From Pullichristensenella sp963930055 (GTDB taxonomy: Bacteria; Bacillota; Clostridia; Christensenellales; Aristaeellaceae), in contig CAWVKS010000003.1 in the NCBI GenBank assembly GCA_963930055.1, positions 62,001 to 126,000 of the forward strand: a stretch of 64,000 bases of DNA, read 5' to 3'. Every line of letters starts with the position of its first letter. The stretch's first letter is position 1. This document shows, piece by piece, positions 56,684 through 64,000 of this stretch. The position numbers and the translations under genes are program-made. The notes beneath the pieces were generated by a model. That model saw nothing but the letters and a program-made list of their open reading frames with translations. It did not search any database and was not told the origin of the DNA.

Positions 56684-57736
56684 TCAGTCGTAGACCAGCA
56701 TGGCGATCTCGGGATCGTCGATGTTCTCGGCGGTGTACCACTGCGCGCCGGTATCGACGTCGGAGACTTCCTCGCCGTTGGCGGCCTTCACGGCCAGCTC
56801 AACCGCCAGATAGCCGATGCGGTAGGGATCCTGCGTCACGGAGCCGACGAACCAGCCGTTGCGCACGGCTTCCTTCTGCGGCGCGCCCGCGTCGAAGCCG
56901 GCCACGATCAGATCGCCGTAGAGGCCGCCGTCCGCCAGGTCGTTGCCGCCGGAGGTCGCGGCCAGGAAGCCGGTCACGGCGCCTTCGTTGGAGCAGAACA
57001 CGGCGTAGAGGCCGTCGAGGTTGAGGATGGCGTTGGAGGCGTTGGTCACGTCGGTGACTTCCGGCGTGGCGGCGATCTCAACGTGGATGATGACGCCCGC
57101 GCCCTCGGCTTCCTTGGCCCACAGGTCGTGGCCCTGCACGGCGACGGTGTTGTACTCGCTGGCCAGCTCGTACATCTTGTTGACAAAGCCGGTGGTGCGG
57201 CCGGTCACGGATTCAGAGGTGGCGTCCTGCGACAGCACGGCGATGACCACGGGGGCCTCAGGGGTGCCGGCAGCCAGCGCGTCGGCGAAGCCTTCGAGCT
57301 TGAGCATCTCTTCGGCGGCCAGGGCGGCGGCGTTCTGGTTGTTGGTGGAGGCGGTGGCGACGATGGAGCCTTCGGGCGCATCCGGCACGCCGGAGTCAAA
57401 GCCGACCACGGGGATGCCGCTGGCCGCGCACTGTTCGAGCTGGGTCAAAACGGATTCGGTGGACAGGGCCGCGAGGCACAGGGCGTCCGGCTCTTTGACC
57501 AGTTCGCTGTTGAGGGCCTCGACCTGCAGCTGGATGTCGGACTCAGAGGGCGGGCCGTAGTAGTACATTTCCACGCCGTATTCGGCCGCGGCTTCCTCGC
57601 AGCCCGTGCGCACGGTCTGCCAGAAGGCGTGCTGCTCGCCCTTGGAGATGACCGAGACGTAGAGCGGCTCTTCGGCCACGGCGACCGCGCCGAGCACGAG
57701 CATCAGGGCCAGAACCAGTGCAAAGAGTTTCTTCAT
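56684..57736 (-). CDS. Ribose-type ABC substrate-binding protein
   Basis: A 350-residue Peripla_BP_4 protein. The signal peptide is MKKLFALVLALMLVLGAVAVA, then LYVSVISKGEQHAFWQTVRTG, PDALCLAALSTESV, GIPVVGFDSG and GFDAGAPQKEAVRNGWFVGSVTQDPYRIGY. ATG 57736 follows AGGAGGTAAAATCC. Its gene is last in the operon after the permease, the reverse of the first cluster. The ligand is probably a sugar. Confidence 0.92.
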   Translation of the reverse strand: MKKLFALVLALMLVLGAVAVAEEPLYVSVISKGEQHAFWQTVRTGCEEAAAEYGVEMYYYGPPSESDIQLQVEALNSELVKEPDALCLAALSTESVLTQLEQCAASGIPVVGFDSGVPDAPEGSIVATASTNNQNAAALAAEEMLKLEGFADALAAGTPEAPVVIAVLSQDATSESVTGRTTGFVNKMYELASEYNTVAVQGHDLWAKEAEGAGVIIHVEIAATPEVTDVTNASNAILNLDGLYAVFCSNEGAVTGFLAATSGGNDLADGGLYGDLIVAGFDAGAPQKEAVRNGWFVGSVTQDPYRIGYLAVELAVKAANGEEVSDVDTGAQWYTAENIDDPEIAMLVYD

Positions 57737-57800
57737 GGATTTTACCTCCTGCATGTTTTATTTCAAGCGCCTCGCGCTCAAAACCGTCGTAGGGGGGATG

Positions 57801-58793
57801 TCACTTCTTGACCGCCGGGGCGACGACCTTCACCTTGCTGGCGGCGCGGTTGCGCGCGTTGTCCAGAAGCACCGCGCCGATGACCACGAAGCCGGTGAAG
57901 AACGTCTGCCAGTGCGCCTGCAGGCCCACGGAGGAAAGGCCCTTTTTCAAGGTGGACATGATCAGTACGCCGATGAGCGTGCCCACCATGGAGCCGGAGC
58001 CGCCGGACATGCTGGTTCCGCCGATAACCACCGCGGCGATGGCGTTGAGCTCCTCGCCGTTGCCCTTGCCGGGGGTGATGGTGGTATAGGCCGCGCCGAA
58101 GAAAATGCCGGCAAAGCCCGCAAACAGGCCGCAGATGGCGTAGATGGCGATCTTCCAGCGGTCGGTCTTGACGCCGGAGAGGCGCGCCGCCTCTTCATTG
58201 GAGCCGATGGCGAAGTTGTAGCGGCCAAGGCGCGTCTTGTTGAGCACGAACGCGGCGATCACGAACGCGCCGAGCAGCCAGATGGCGCCCACCGGGAAGT
58301 TGCCGGAGATGTAGAACACCGGCCGGAACCAGTCGCCCACGTAGGTGGGGGAGTAGTGCATCGTGCGCACGTTGGAGATGATGGAGCCAAAGCCCTGCGA
58401 GACCATCATCGTGCCCAAAGTGGCGATAAAGGGCGGCAACTTCGCCTTGGCGATCATCAGGCCGTTGCACAGGCCGAAGAACAGGCCGGAGACCAGCACC
58501 AGCACCAGCGCCAGAGGCACCGGCCAGCCCCAGTTGGTAAAGGCCGTGCCGCCGATGATGGCCGAGCACATCATCACCGTGCCGATGGAAAGGTCGATGC
58601 CGCCGGTGATGATGACGAACGTTACGCCAAAGGCCATGAAGCCGATGTAATACGAGGATTGCAGGATCTGCTTGAAACCCTCATAGCCGAAGAAGTTCTT
58701 GCCGAAGATGGAGAAGAACACATAGAGGATCACCAACGCGGCGGGCGCCAGCAGCTTTTGCATGTTCAGTTTGCGATTCTCGTTGCCTTGCAT
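57801..58793 (-). CDS. Ribose-type ABC permease
   Basis: A 330-residue RbsC-like permease with the motif ITGGIDLSVGTVMMCS and GGTSMSGGSGSMVGTLIGVLIM near the end. About eight to ten hydrophobic helices are visible. It lies 12 bases after the ATPase gene and serves alone, so a homodimeric channel is likely. The start has AAGGAGGGTCTCTC upstream. Confidence 0.94.
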   Translation of the reverse strand: MQGNENRKLNMQKLLAPAALVILYVFFSIFGKNFFGYEGFKQILQSSYYIGFMAFGVTFVIITGGIDLSIGTVMMCSAIIGGTAFTNWGWPVPLALVLVLVSGLFFGLCNGLMIAKAKLPPFIATLGTMMVSQGFGSIISNVRTMHYSPTYVGDWFRPVFYISGNFPVGAIWLLGAFVIAAFVLNKTRLGRYNFAIGSNEEAARLSGVKTDRWKIAIYAICGLFAGFAGIFFGAAYTTITPGKGNGEELNAIAAVVIGGTSMSGGSGSMVGTLIGVLIMSTLKKGLSSVGLQAHWQTFFTGFVVIGAVLLDNARNRAASKVKVVAPAVKK

Positions 58794-58805
58794 GAGAGAC
58801 CCTCC

Positions 58806-60299
58806 TTAAATTCTGGGCGCCGCCAGCGCCATGATCTTTTCCTGCGTCGCCTCGCTGATGTCCATCTCGCCGGTCTTGACGCCCTCGCACATGACGATGA
58901 TGCGGTCGGACATGCGCAAAAGCTCCGGCAGTTCCGAGGAGATCATGATGATGGACTTGCCTTCCGCCACCAGGCGGTTCATCAGCTTGTAGATCTCGCT
59001 CTTCGCGCCCACGTCGATGCCGCGCGTCGGCTCGTCGAAGATGAGTATGTCGCAATCGCGCACCAGCCACTTGGCCAGCACCACTTTCTGCTGGTTGCCG
59101 CCCGAGAGGGAGACCACTTTTGTGTCCACCGAGGGCGTCTTGATGTTGATCTGCTCGCGGTAGGTGTGCGATACCTCGCGGATCTTTTTGTCGTTGACCA
59201 CGGAGCCCTTGAGGAAGTTGTGCAGCGTGGCCATGACCGTGTTGTCCGCCACCGACAGCGGCAGGCACAGGCCGTAGCGCTTGCGGTCCTCGGACAGGTA
59301 GCCGATGCCGGCCTTGACCGCGTCCGCGGGGGTCTGTATGTTCACTTCCCTGCCGTTTACGAGGATCTCGCCGCCCAGGCGCTTGTCCGCGCCGGAGACC
59401 AGGCGCGCCGTTTCCGTGCGCCCCGCGCCCATCAGGCCGGCAAAACCGAGGATCTCGCCCTTGCGCAGGACGAAGGACACATCCTTTACGTCCTTGGAGA
59501 GCAGGTGCTTTGCCTCCAGCACGATGGGGGCGTCCGGCGGCACGTTGCTCTTTTCCTTGGGCTGTTCGTAGATCACGCGGCCGACCATCATGCGGATGAT
59601 CTCGTCCATCGTCACCTCGGCGGTGTTCACCGTGCCGATGTACTGGCCGTCGCGCATGACGGTGATGCGGTCGGAGATCTGTTTGAGCTCGCCCATGCGG
59701 TGGGATATGTAGACGATGCCCACACCGCGCGCCTTCAGATCGCGGATGAAGCGGAACAGCTCCTCGATCTCGCTTTCGGTCAGCGCCGCAGAAGGCTCGT
59801 CCATGATGAGTATGCGTGTGTTGTCGTAGGAGAGGGCTTTGGCGATCTCCACCATCTGCTGGCGCGCCACGGTCAGCGTGCCGACGATGGTGGTGGGGGC
59901 GATGTCGATGGAAAGGCTGGATAAAAGCTCCGCCGCCATCTGGTTCTGCCTGCGCTTGTCGAGCAGTATGCCGTTCGTCGGCTCGCGGCCGATGTAGATG
60001 TTCTCGGCCACGGTCAGGTCCTTCATCAGGTTCAGCTCCTGATGGATGATGGAGATCCCCAGCGCCTGCGCGTCGCGCGTGTTGTGGATCTGTACGGGTT
60101 TGCCGTCGAGGAGGATCTCGCCCGCGTCCATCTGGTAGACGCCGGTGAGCACCTTCATCATCGTCGATTTCCCGGCGCCGTTTTCGCCTACCAGCGCGTG
60201 GACTTCGCCGCTTTTCAATTCAAAGTGGCAATCGTCCAGCGCGTGAACGCCTGGAAAGTATTTCTGGATCCCCCGCATTTGCAGCAGGATTTCGCCCAT
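58806..60299 (-). CDS. Ribose-type ABC ATPase, duplicated
   Basis: A 497-residue RbsA-like ATPase. First half: GENGAGKST, LTVARQQMVEIAKAL and ILIMDEPSAALTESE; second half: GLMGAGRTE, LSGGNQQKVVLAKWL and ILIFDEPTRGIDVGAK. It is first in the operon. ATG 60299 is preceded by GAGGTGCGCGGAGC. Confidence 0.94.
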   Translation of the reverse strand: MGEILLQMRGIQKYFPGVHALDDCHFELKSGEVHALVGENGAGKSTMMKVLTGVYQMDAGEILLDGKPVQIHNTRDAQALGISIIHQELNLMKDLTVAENIYIGREPTNGILLDKRRQNQMAAELLSSLSIDIAPTTIVGTLTVARQQMVEIAKALSYDNTRILIMDEPSAALTESEIEELFRFIRDLKARGVGIVYISHRMGELKQISDRITVMRDGQYIGTVNTAEVTMDEIIRMMVGRVIYEQPKEKSNVPPDAPIVLEAKHLLSKDVKDVSFVLRKGEILGFAGLMGAGRTETARLVSGADKRLGGEILVNGREVNIQTPADAVKAGIGYLSEDRKRYGLCLPLSVADNTVMATLHNFLKGSVVNDKKIREVSHTYREQINIKTPSVDTKVVSLSGGNQQKVVLAKWLVRDCDILIFDEPTRGIDVGAKSEIYKLMNRLVAEGKSIIMISSELPELLRMSDRIIVMCEGVKTGEMDISEATQEKIMALAAPRI

Positions 60300-60351
60300 G
60301 CTCCGCGCACCTCACTCTCTCAAACGGTAACGAATACTTAACGACGGAAAC

Positions 60352-60380
60352 ATTGTATCATCTTTTCGGGCGAAATGCAA
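60352..60380 (-). promoter_or_regulatory. Promoter of the second sugar ABC operon
   Basis: Minus-strand TTGCAT (60375-60380) and TACAAT (60352-60357), 17-bp spacer. A CGTTA-N6-CGTTA direct repeat follows in the leader (about 60326-60342) and may be a regulatory site. The 301-bp gap to yicC otherwise holds the yicC promoter only. Confidence 0.65.
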
Positions 60381-60587
60381 CTACTTTTTTGCCGTTCTTT
60401 TTACAAAAACGCCGATAATGCGTAATAAAAAGAATGATGCGGTCAGAAAAATGCATATCCGCCTGCACGCAAACGTATTTTATGCAGGAATATGCGCACA
60501 AAACAGTCATTTTCCCCAAAACGGCGCGCCGCGAAAAAATAATGAATTTTTTTACGCCAGGGTGTGGAGCGCGGGGGGCAAATGTGT

Positions 60588-60593
60588 TATAAT
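60588..60593 (+). promoter_or_regulatory. -10 box of yicC
   Basis: A perfect TATAAT, without a recognisable -35 box. Its position limits where the yicC start codon can be. Confidence 0.55.
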
Positions 60594-60600
60594 CAAAGTG

Positions 60601-61488
60601 GTGAAAAAGTGGGAGGCGAGCAGCATCAACAGCATGACGGGTTACGGCCGCTGCGTGCGCGAGCGCGACGGGCGGTCGCTCACGGTGGAACTCAAAAGCG
60701 TCAATCATCGTTTCCTGGACGTCAGCCTGCGCATGCCGCGCTGTTTTCTTTTTCTTGAGGACGAGGCGCGCAAGGCCATCGGCCGCCGCCTTTCCCGCGG
60801 CCATGTGGACGTGTTCTGCACCTACCGCAACCAGCGGGAGGACGCGCGGGGCGTGCAGGTGGACGAAGGGCTCATCCGCGCCTACCTGCGCGCCACGGAC
60901 GCGCTTGAAGGCCTTGCCGACGACCGCTCGGTGATGGGCGTTTTGTCCCTGCCCGAGGTCGTGCAGGTGGTGGAGGCGGAGGAGGACCAGGGGGCGCTGT
61001 GCGCGCTATTCCTGGAAACGCTCGAAGGGGCGCTGGACGATGTGTGCGCCATGCGCGCCGCGGAGGGCGAAGCCCTGCGCGCGGACATCGCAAAGCGCGC
61101 CGACGCGCTGGAAACTGTCGGCCGCGCCATTGCCGCGCGCGCGCCCGAAACGCTCAACGCCTACCGCGCGCGCCTGCGCGCCAACGTGGAAGAGCTGCTC
61201 GGCGGCCAGATGGACGAAGCCCGCCTTGTGCAGGAAGTGGCCGTCATGGCCGACCGCCTGGCCATCGACGAGGAGCTCGTGCGCCTTCAGAGCCACGTCT
61301 CCCAGCTGCGCGCGCTTCTTGCCGACCCCGCCCCCGCCGGGCGGCGGCTGGATTTCCTCGCGCAGGAATTCAACCGCGAGGTGAACACCATCGCCTCCAA
61401 GTCGCAGGATATCGAGATCACCCGCCTGGCCATGGACGGCAAGGCCGAGATCGAAAAGCTGCGCGAGCAGGTGCAGAACGTCGAATAG
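60601..61488 (+). CDS. yicC: YicC family endoribonuclease-like protein
   Basis: A protein of about 295 residues of the YicC family. The N-terminal block is INSMTGYGRCVRERDGRSLTVELKSVNHRFLD and the C-terminal DUF1732 block is RRLDFLAQEFNREVNTIASKSQDIEITRLAMDGKAEIEKLREQVQNVE. Family members degrade small RNAs in E. coli. The start is uncertain: relatives begin M-I-x-S-M-T-G, but the aligned codon here is AGC; GTG 60601 lies right at the predicted transcript start and ATG 60634 has no ribosome binding site. It precedes gmk-rpoZ-coaBC-priA, the usual order. Confidence 0.9.
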   Translation: MKKWEASSINSMTGYGRCVRERDGRSLTVELKSVNHRFLDVSLRMPRCFLFLEDEARKAIGRRLSRGHVDVFCTYRNQREDARGVQVDEGLIRAYLRATDALEGLADDRSVMGVLSLPEVVQVVEAEEDQGALCALFLETLEGALDDVCAMRAAEGEALRADIAKRADALETVGRAIAARAPETLNAYRARLRANVEELLGGQMDEARLVQEVAVMADRLAIDEELVRLQSHVSQLRALLADPAPAGRRLDFLAQEFNREVNTIASKSQDIEITRLAMDGKAEIEKLREQVQNVE

Positions 61489-61553
61489 CTGCGCCGCGAT
61501 CCCGAGGATACCACCATGACAGGCTGTACTGAATGAAAGCGAGGGGAATTCTT

Positions 61554-62198
61554 ATGGAGCGCCGAGGACTTCTGTTCGTGATCTCCGGCCCCGCGGGCGC
61601 GGGAAAATCCATGATCGCCAAAAAGCTCGTGGAGAAGCACCCGGACGTTAGCCTTTCCGTGTCCTGCACCACGCGCGCCCCGCGCCCCGGCGAGATCGAG
61701 GGCGTCCACTATCACTTTGTGACCGACGAACAGTTTGACGAACTGGTGCGCAAGGGCGCGTTCTACGAGTGGGCGAACGTGCACCAGAACCGCTACGGCA
61801 CCCTCAAAAGCACCGTACAGGGGCAGCTTGCCGACGGCCATGACCTCATCCTCGAGATCGACGTGCAGGGCTGTTTGCAGGCTATGGAGCAGGACAGCGA
61901 AGTTACCGGCATTTTCGTCTCCCCTCCCAGCCGGGAGAACCTGGAAAAGCGCCTGCGCGCGCGCGGCACGGAGAGCGAGGAATCCCTGCGCATCCGCCTG
62001 CACAACGCCGCCCGCGAAGTCGCGCAGGCCTACCGCTACGATTACATCGTCATCCATCAGGACTGGGACGAAGTCCCCGACGCGCTCGACCGCGCCATCG
62101 AACAGGTCTACGCCATCATCGAGGCCGCGCGCGCCAAGACCAAGCACAACATGCGCTTTCTAAACGCCCTTTCGGCGTCCCTGAAAGCGGGCGAATAG
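61554..62198 (+). CDS. gmk: Guanylate kinase
   Basis: A 214-residue kinase forming GDP from GMP. The P-loop is SGPAGAGKSM, the GMP-binding block SCTTRAPRPGEIEGVHYHFV and the lid region RLRARGTESEESLRIRLHNA. ATG 61554 follows GAGGGGAATTCTT; an upstream ATG at 61533 has no site. remA, often between yicC and gmk, is absent. Confidence 0.96.
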   Translation: MERRGLLFVISGPAGAGKSMIAKKLVEKHPDVSLSVSCTTRAPRPGEIEGVHYHFVTDEQFDELVRKGAFYEWANVHQNRYGTLKSTVQGQLADGHDLILEIDVQGCLQAMEQDSEVTGIFVSPPSRENLEKRLRARGTESEESLRIRLHNAAREVAQAYRYDYIVIHQDWDEVPDALDRAIEQVYAIIEAARAKTKHNMRFLNALSASLKAGE

Positions 62199-62211
62199 GA
62201 GGAAAACCCAT

Positions 62212-62442
62212 ATGATGATCGATCCCCCCATCGGAGAACTGCTGGAAAAAGTCGATTGCCGCTATACGCTGGCCGTGGAGGCGTCCAAGCGCGCCCGCGA
62301 ACTCATCGGCGGCAGCCTGCCCCTGATCGAGACGCGCGAGACCAAGCCGCTGACCATCGCCATCGAGGAGATCAACCGCGGCCTCATCACCTATACCCGC
62401 GACCCGCAGACCGAGATCGAGGATTCCGGGGAAAACGAATAA
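62212..62442 (+). CDS. rpoZ: RNA polymerase omega subunit
   Basis: A 76-residue omega subunit. The family block is CRYTLAVEASKRARELIGG followed by PLTIAIEEINRGLITY. GGAGGAAAACCCAT precedes ATG 62212. It lies between gmk and coaBC as in other Firmicutes. Confidence 0.94.
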   Translation: MMIDPPIGELLEKVDCRYTLAVEASKRARELIGGSLPLIETRETKPLTIAIEEINRGLITYTRDPQTEIEDSGENE

Positions 62443-62461
62443 ACGCGCAAAGGAGACAGCC

Positions 62462-63646
62462 ATGCTGAGCGGCAAGAGGATCGTGCTGGGCGTGACGGGC
62501 GGCATCGCCGCCTATCGCGCCGCGGAGCTCGTCAGCCTGTTGAAGAAGGAAGGCGCCGAGGTGCGCGCGGTAATGACGGGGCACGCCTGTCATTTCATCG
62601 CGCCTTTGACGCTGGAAACGCTCAGCGGCAACGCCGTCCATACCGATCTCTTCGCCGCGCGCGACAAGATCGCCCACATAGCCCTGGCGAAGTGGGCCGA
62701 CCTGTTCGTGGTCGCGCCCGCCACGGCCAACGCCCTGGCCAAATTCGCCTCCGGCATCGCCGACGACCTGCTCTCCACCACGTATCTGGCCATGCGCTGC
62801 CCGGTGCTGCTCGCCCCGGCGATGAACGCCGCCATGTGGAAGCACCCCGCCACGCAGAAAAACGTCGAATGCCTGCGCGCGTGGGGCGCGCGCTTCTGCG
62901 GCCCCGCCCGCGGCCACCTCGCCTGCGGCGACGAGGACGTGGGGCGCATGGAGGAGCCGCAGGCCATCCTGCGCGCCATCGAAGAAGCCCTTTGCAAAAA
63001 ACAGGACTTCGCCGGCCGCCGCGTGCTCGTCACCGCCGGCCCCACCCGGGAGATGCTCGACCCGGTGCGTTTTCTGACCAACCGTTCCACTGGCAGGATG
63101 GGCTATGCCATCGCCGAGGCCGCGCGCGACCGCGGCGCGACCGTAACGCTCGTCTCCGGCCCCGTCTCCCTGCCCGCGCCCGCGGGGGTCGCCCTCGTGC
63201 CCATCGTCAGCGCCGCCGAGCTGTGCCAGGCGGTGCTTTCCCGTGCGGGGGAGAGCGACGTGGTCATCCAGGCCGCCGCGCCGGCGGACTTCCGCCCCCG
63301 AGCCGTGGCCGCGGAAAAGATCAAAAAAACCGGCGAGGGCATGGCGCTGGAGCTGGAAAACACCACGGACGTCGCCGCCGAACTGGGCAGGCGCAAGCGC
63401 GCGGGGCAAATTCTGGTGGCCTTCGCCGCCGAGACGCAGAATGTCGCCGCAAACGCCCGCAAAAAGCTGGAAAAGAAGAACGCCGACCTCGTGGTGGCCA
63501 ACGACGTCACCCGCCCCGGCGCGGGCTTTGCCGGCGATACCAACGCCGTGACCATCTTCTCGCGCACGGACGCGCTGGAAGTGCCCCTGTGCGCCAAGCG
63601 GGAGGTCGCCGAGGCCATTCTCGACCGCGTGGCGGGGCTGTTCTGA
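62462..63646 (+). CDS. coaBC: Phosphopantothenoylcysteine decarboxylase/synthase CoaBC
   Basis: A 394-residue bifunctional coenzyme A enzyme. The CoaC flavoprotein half shows LGVTGGIAAYRAAEL, HIALAKWADLFVVAPATANALAKFA and LLAPAMNAAMW with the active Cys region GPARGHLACGD; the CoaB half shows TAGPTREMLDPVRFLTNRSTG and VANDVTRPGAGF. ATG 62462 follows AAAGGAGACAGCC. Confidence 0.96.
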   Translation: MLSGKRIVLGVTGGIAAYRAAELVSLLKKEGAEVRAVMTGHACHFIAPLTLETLSGNAVHTDLFAARDKIAHIALAKWADLFVVAPATANALAKFASGIADDLLSTTYLAMRCPVLLAPAMNAAMWKHPATQKNVECLRAWGARFCGPARGHLACGDEDVGRMEEPQAILRAIEEALCKKQDFAGRRVLVTAGPTREMLDPVRFLTNRSTGRMGYAIAEAARDRGATVTLVSGPVSLPAPAGVALVPIVSAAELCQAVLSRAGESDVVIQAAAPADFRPRAVAAEKIKKTGEGMALELENTTDVAAELGRRKRAGQILVAFAAETQNVAANARKKLEKKNADLVVANDVTRPGAGFAGDTNAVTIFSRTDALEVPLCAKREVAEAILDRVAGLF

Positions 63647-64000
63647 TGTACGCGGACGTCATCATCGACCGCGTCTCCGACGCCCTCGACCACGTGTTCA
63701 CCTATGCCGTGCCCGAAGGCATGGACGCGCGCGAAGGCCAGCAGGTATGCGTGCCGCTGGGGAATACGCGCGCGGACGGCTTCATCGTGGGGCTTGCGGA
63801 CGCCTGCGCGCTGGAGCCGTCGCGCGTCAGGCCCATCCTTTCCCTGCGCGGGGCGGAGCCGGCCATCCTCCCGGAGCTGCTTTCGCTCGCCAGGTGGATG
63901 CAGGGGCGCTACAACTGCAACCTCGTGGAAGCCCTGCGCCTGATGCTGCCCGCCGGCATGCGCAAGGGCAGCGTGCGCGAAAAGACGCGCCGCATGGCCC
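63646..64000 (+). CDS. priA: Primosomal helicase PriA, N-terminus only
   Basis: The first 118 residues of PriA, cut by the window end. MYADVIIDRVSDALDHVFTYAVPEG and QVCVPLGNTRADGFIVGL form the 3-prime DNA-binding domain, followed by LLSLARWMQGRYNCNLVEALRLMLPAGM. The ATG overlaps the coaBC stop by one base (TGATG). Confidence 0.93.
   Translation, partial: MYADVIIDRVSDALDHVFTYAVPEGMDAREGQQVCVPLGNTRADGFIVGLADACALEPSRVRPILSLRGAEPAILPELLSLARWMQGRYNCNLVEALRLMLPAGMRKGSVREKTRRMA

Overview
The window is a dense, GC-rich (roughly 60-65 percent G+C by eye) chromosomal segment of a Gram-positive, probably spore-forming, anaerobic clostridial bacterium. Evidence: a sepF-yggT-ylmH-divIVA division cluster, the cotJABC spore coat operon, a Clostridia-type NfnAB ferredoxin transhydrogenase, two FeoA plus FeoB, strong AGGAGG ribosome binding sites, and sigma-A promoters with near-consensus TTGACA/TATAAT boxes. 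A high-GC gut lineage such as Christensenellales would fit, but the sequence alone does not fix the genus. I see no prophage, insertion sequence, CRISPR array or conjugative element.

Layout. 1-5614 (minus): a catabolic-looking operon of creatininase-family hydrolase, YjbQ-like protein, sugar-binding protein, ABC ATPase and two permeases; a DeoR-type regulator (5992, plus) faces it across an AT-rich region with two consensus promoters and TTTCG repeats. 7060-9001: an SDR dehydrogenase, initiator and elongator tRNA-Met, a secreted three-repeat protein. 9143-11913 (minus): an amino-acid ABC transporter behind a lysine riboswitch with its own terminator and a plausible antiterminator, so probably a lysine importer. 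11999-15806: a DtxR-like regulator and a feoA-feoA-feoB-Cys-rich peptide iron operon with TTAG/CTAA palindromes. 16024-20698: puuR-like regulator and potABCD polyamine importer. 20756-24056: GNAT, gpsA, FucU-type mutarotase, DUF362 ferredoxin. 24198-26495: GGDEF-EAL protein. 26621-30303: ylxM-ffh-rpsP-khpA-rimM-trmD. 30353-32977: GNAT, DUF1292, alkyltransferase-like protein, an MgtE without its N domain. 33286-39214 (minus): adaptor-like protein, yggS, sepF, yggT, ylmH, divIVA, DUF5665, lspA, rluD-type. 39397-43270: lgt, two degV, cotJABC. 43460-46427: deoC, nfnAB. 46497-51707: GNAT, ruvCA, a second amino-acid ABC transporter, a P-loop kinase, DUF3795. 51862-56382 (minus): yerC-pcrA-ligA. 56684-60299 (minus): a second ribose-type ABC transporter. 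60601-64000: yicC, gmk, rpoZ, coaBC, priA (cut by the window end).

The most unusual signal is a family of four dispersed intergenic repeats (12385, 28825, 31749, 51754), 101-173 bp long, with nested hairpins whose arms change in a compensatory way between copies. This implies selection or a mechanism acting on the folded structure: a palindromic miniature mobile element or an undescribed structured RNA. One copy is flanked by a duplicated terminator, one sits inside the rpsP-trmD operon, and one has lost its internal module between short direct repeats.
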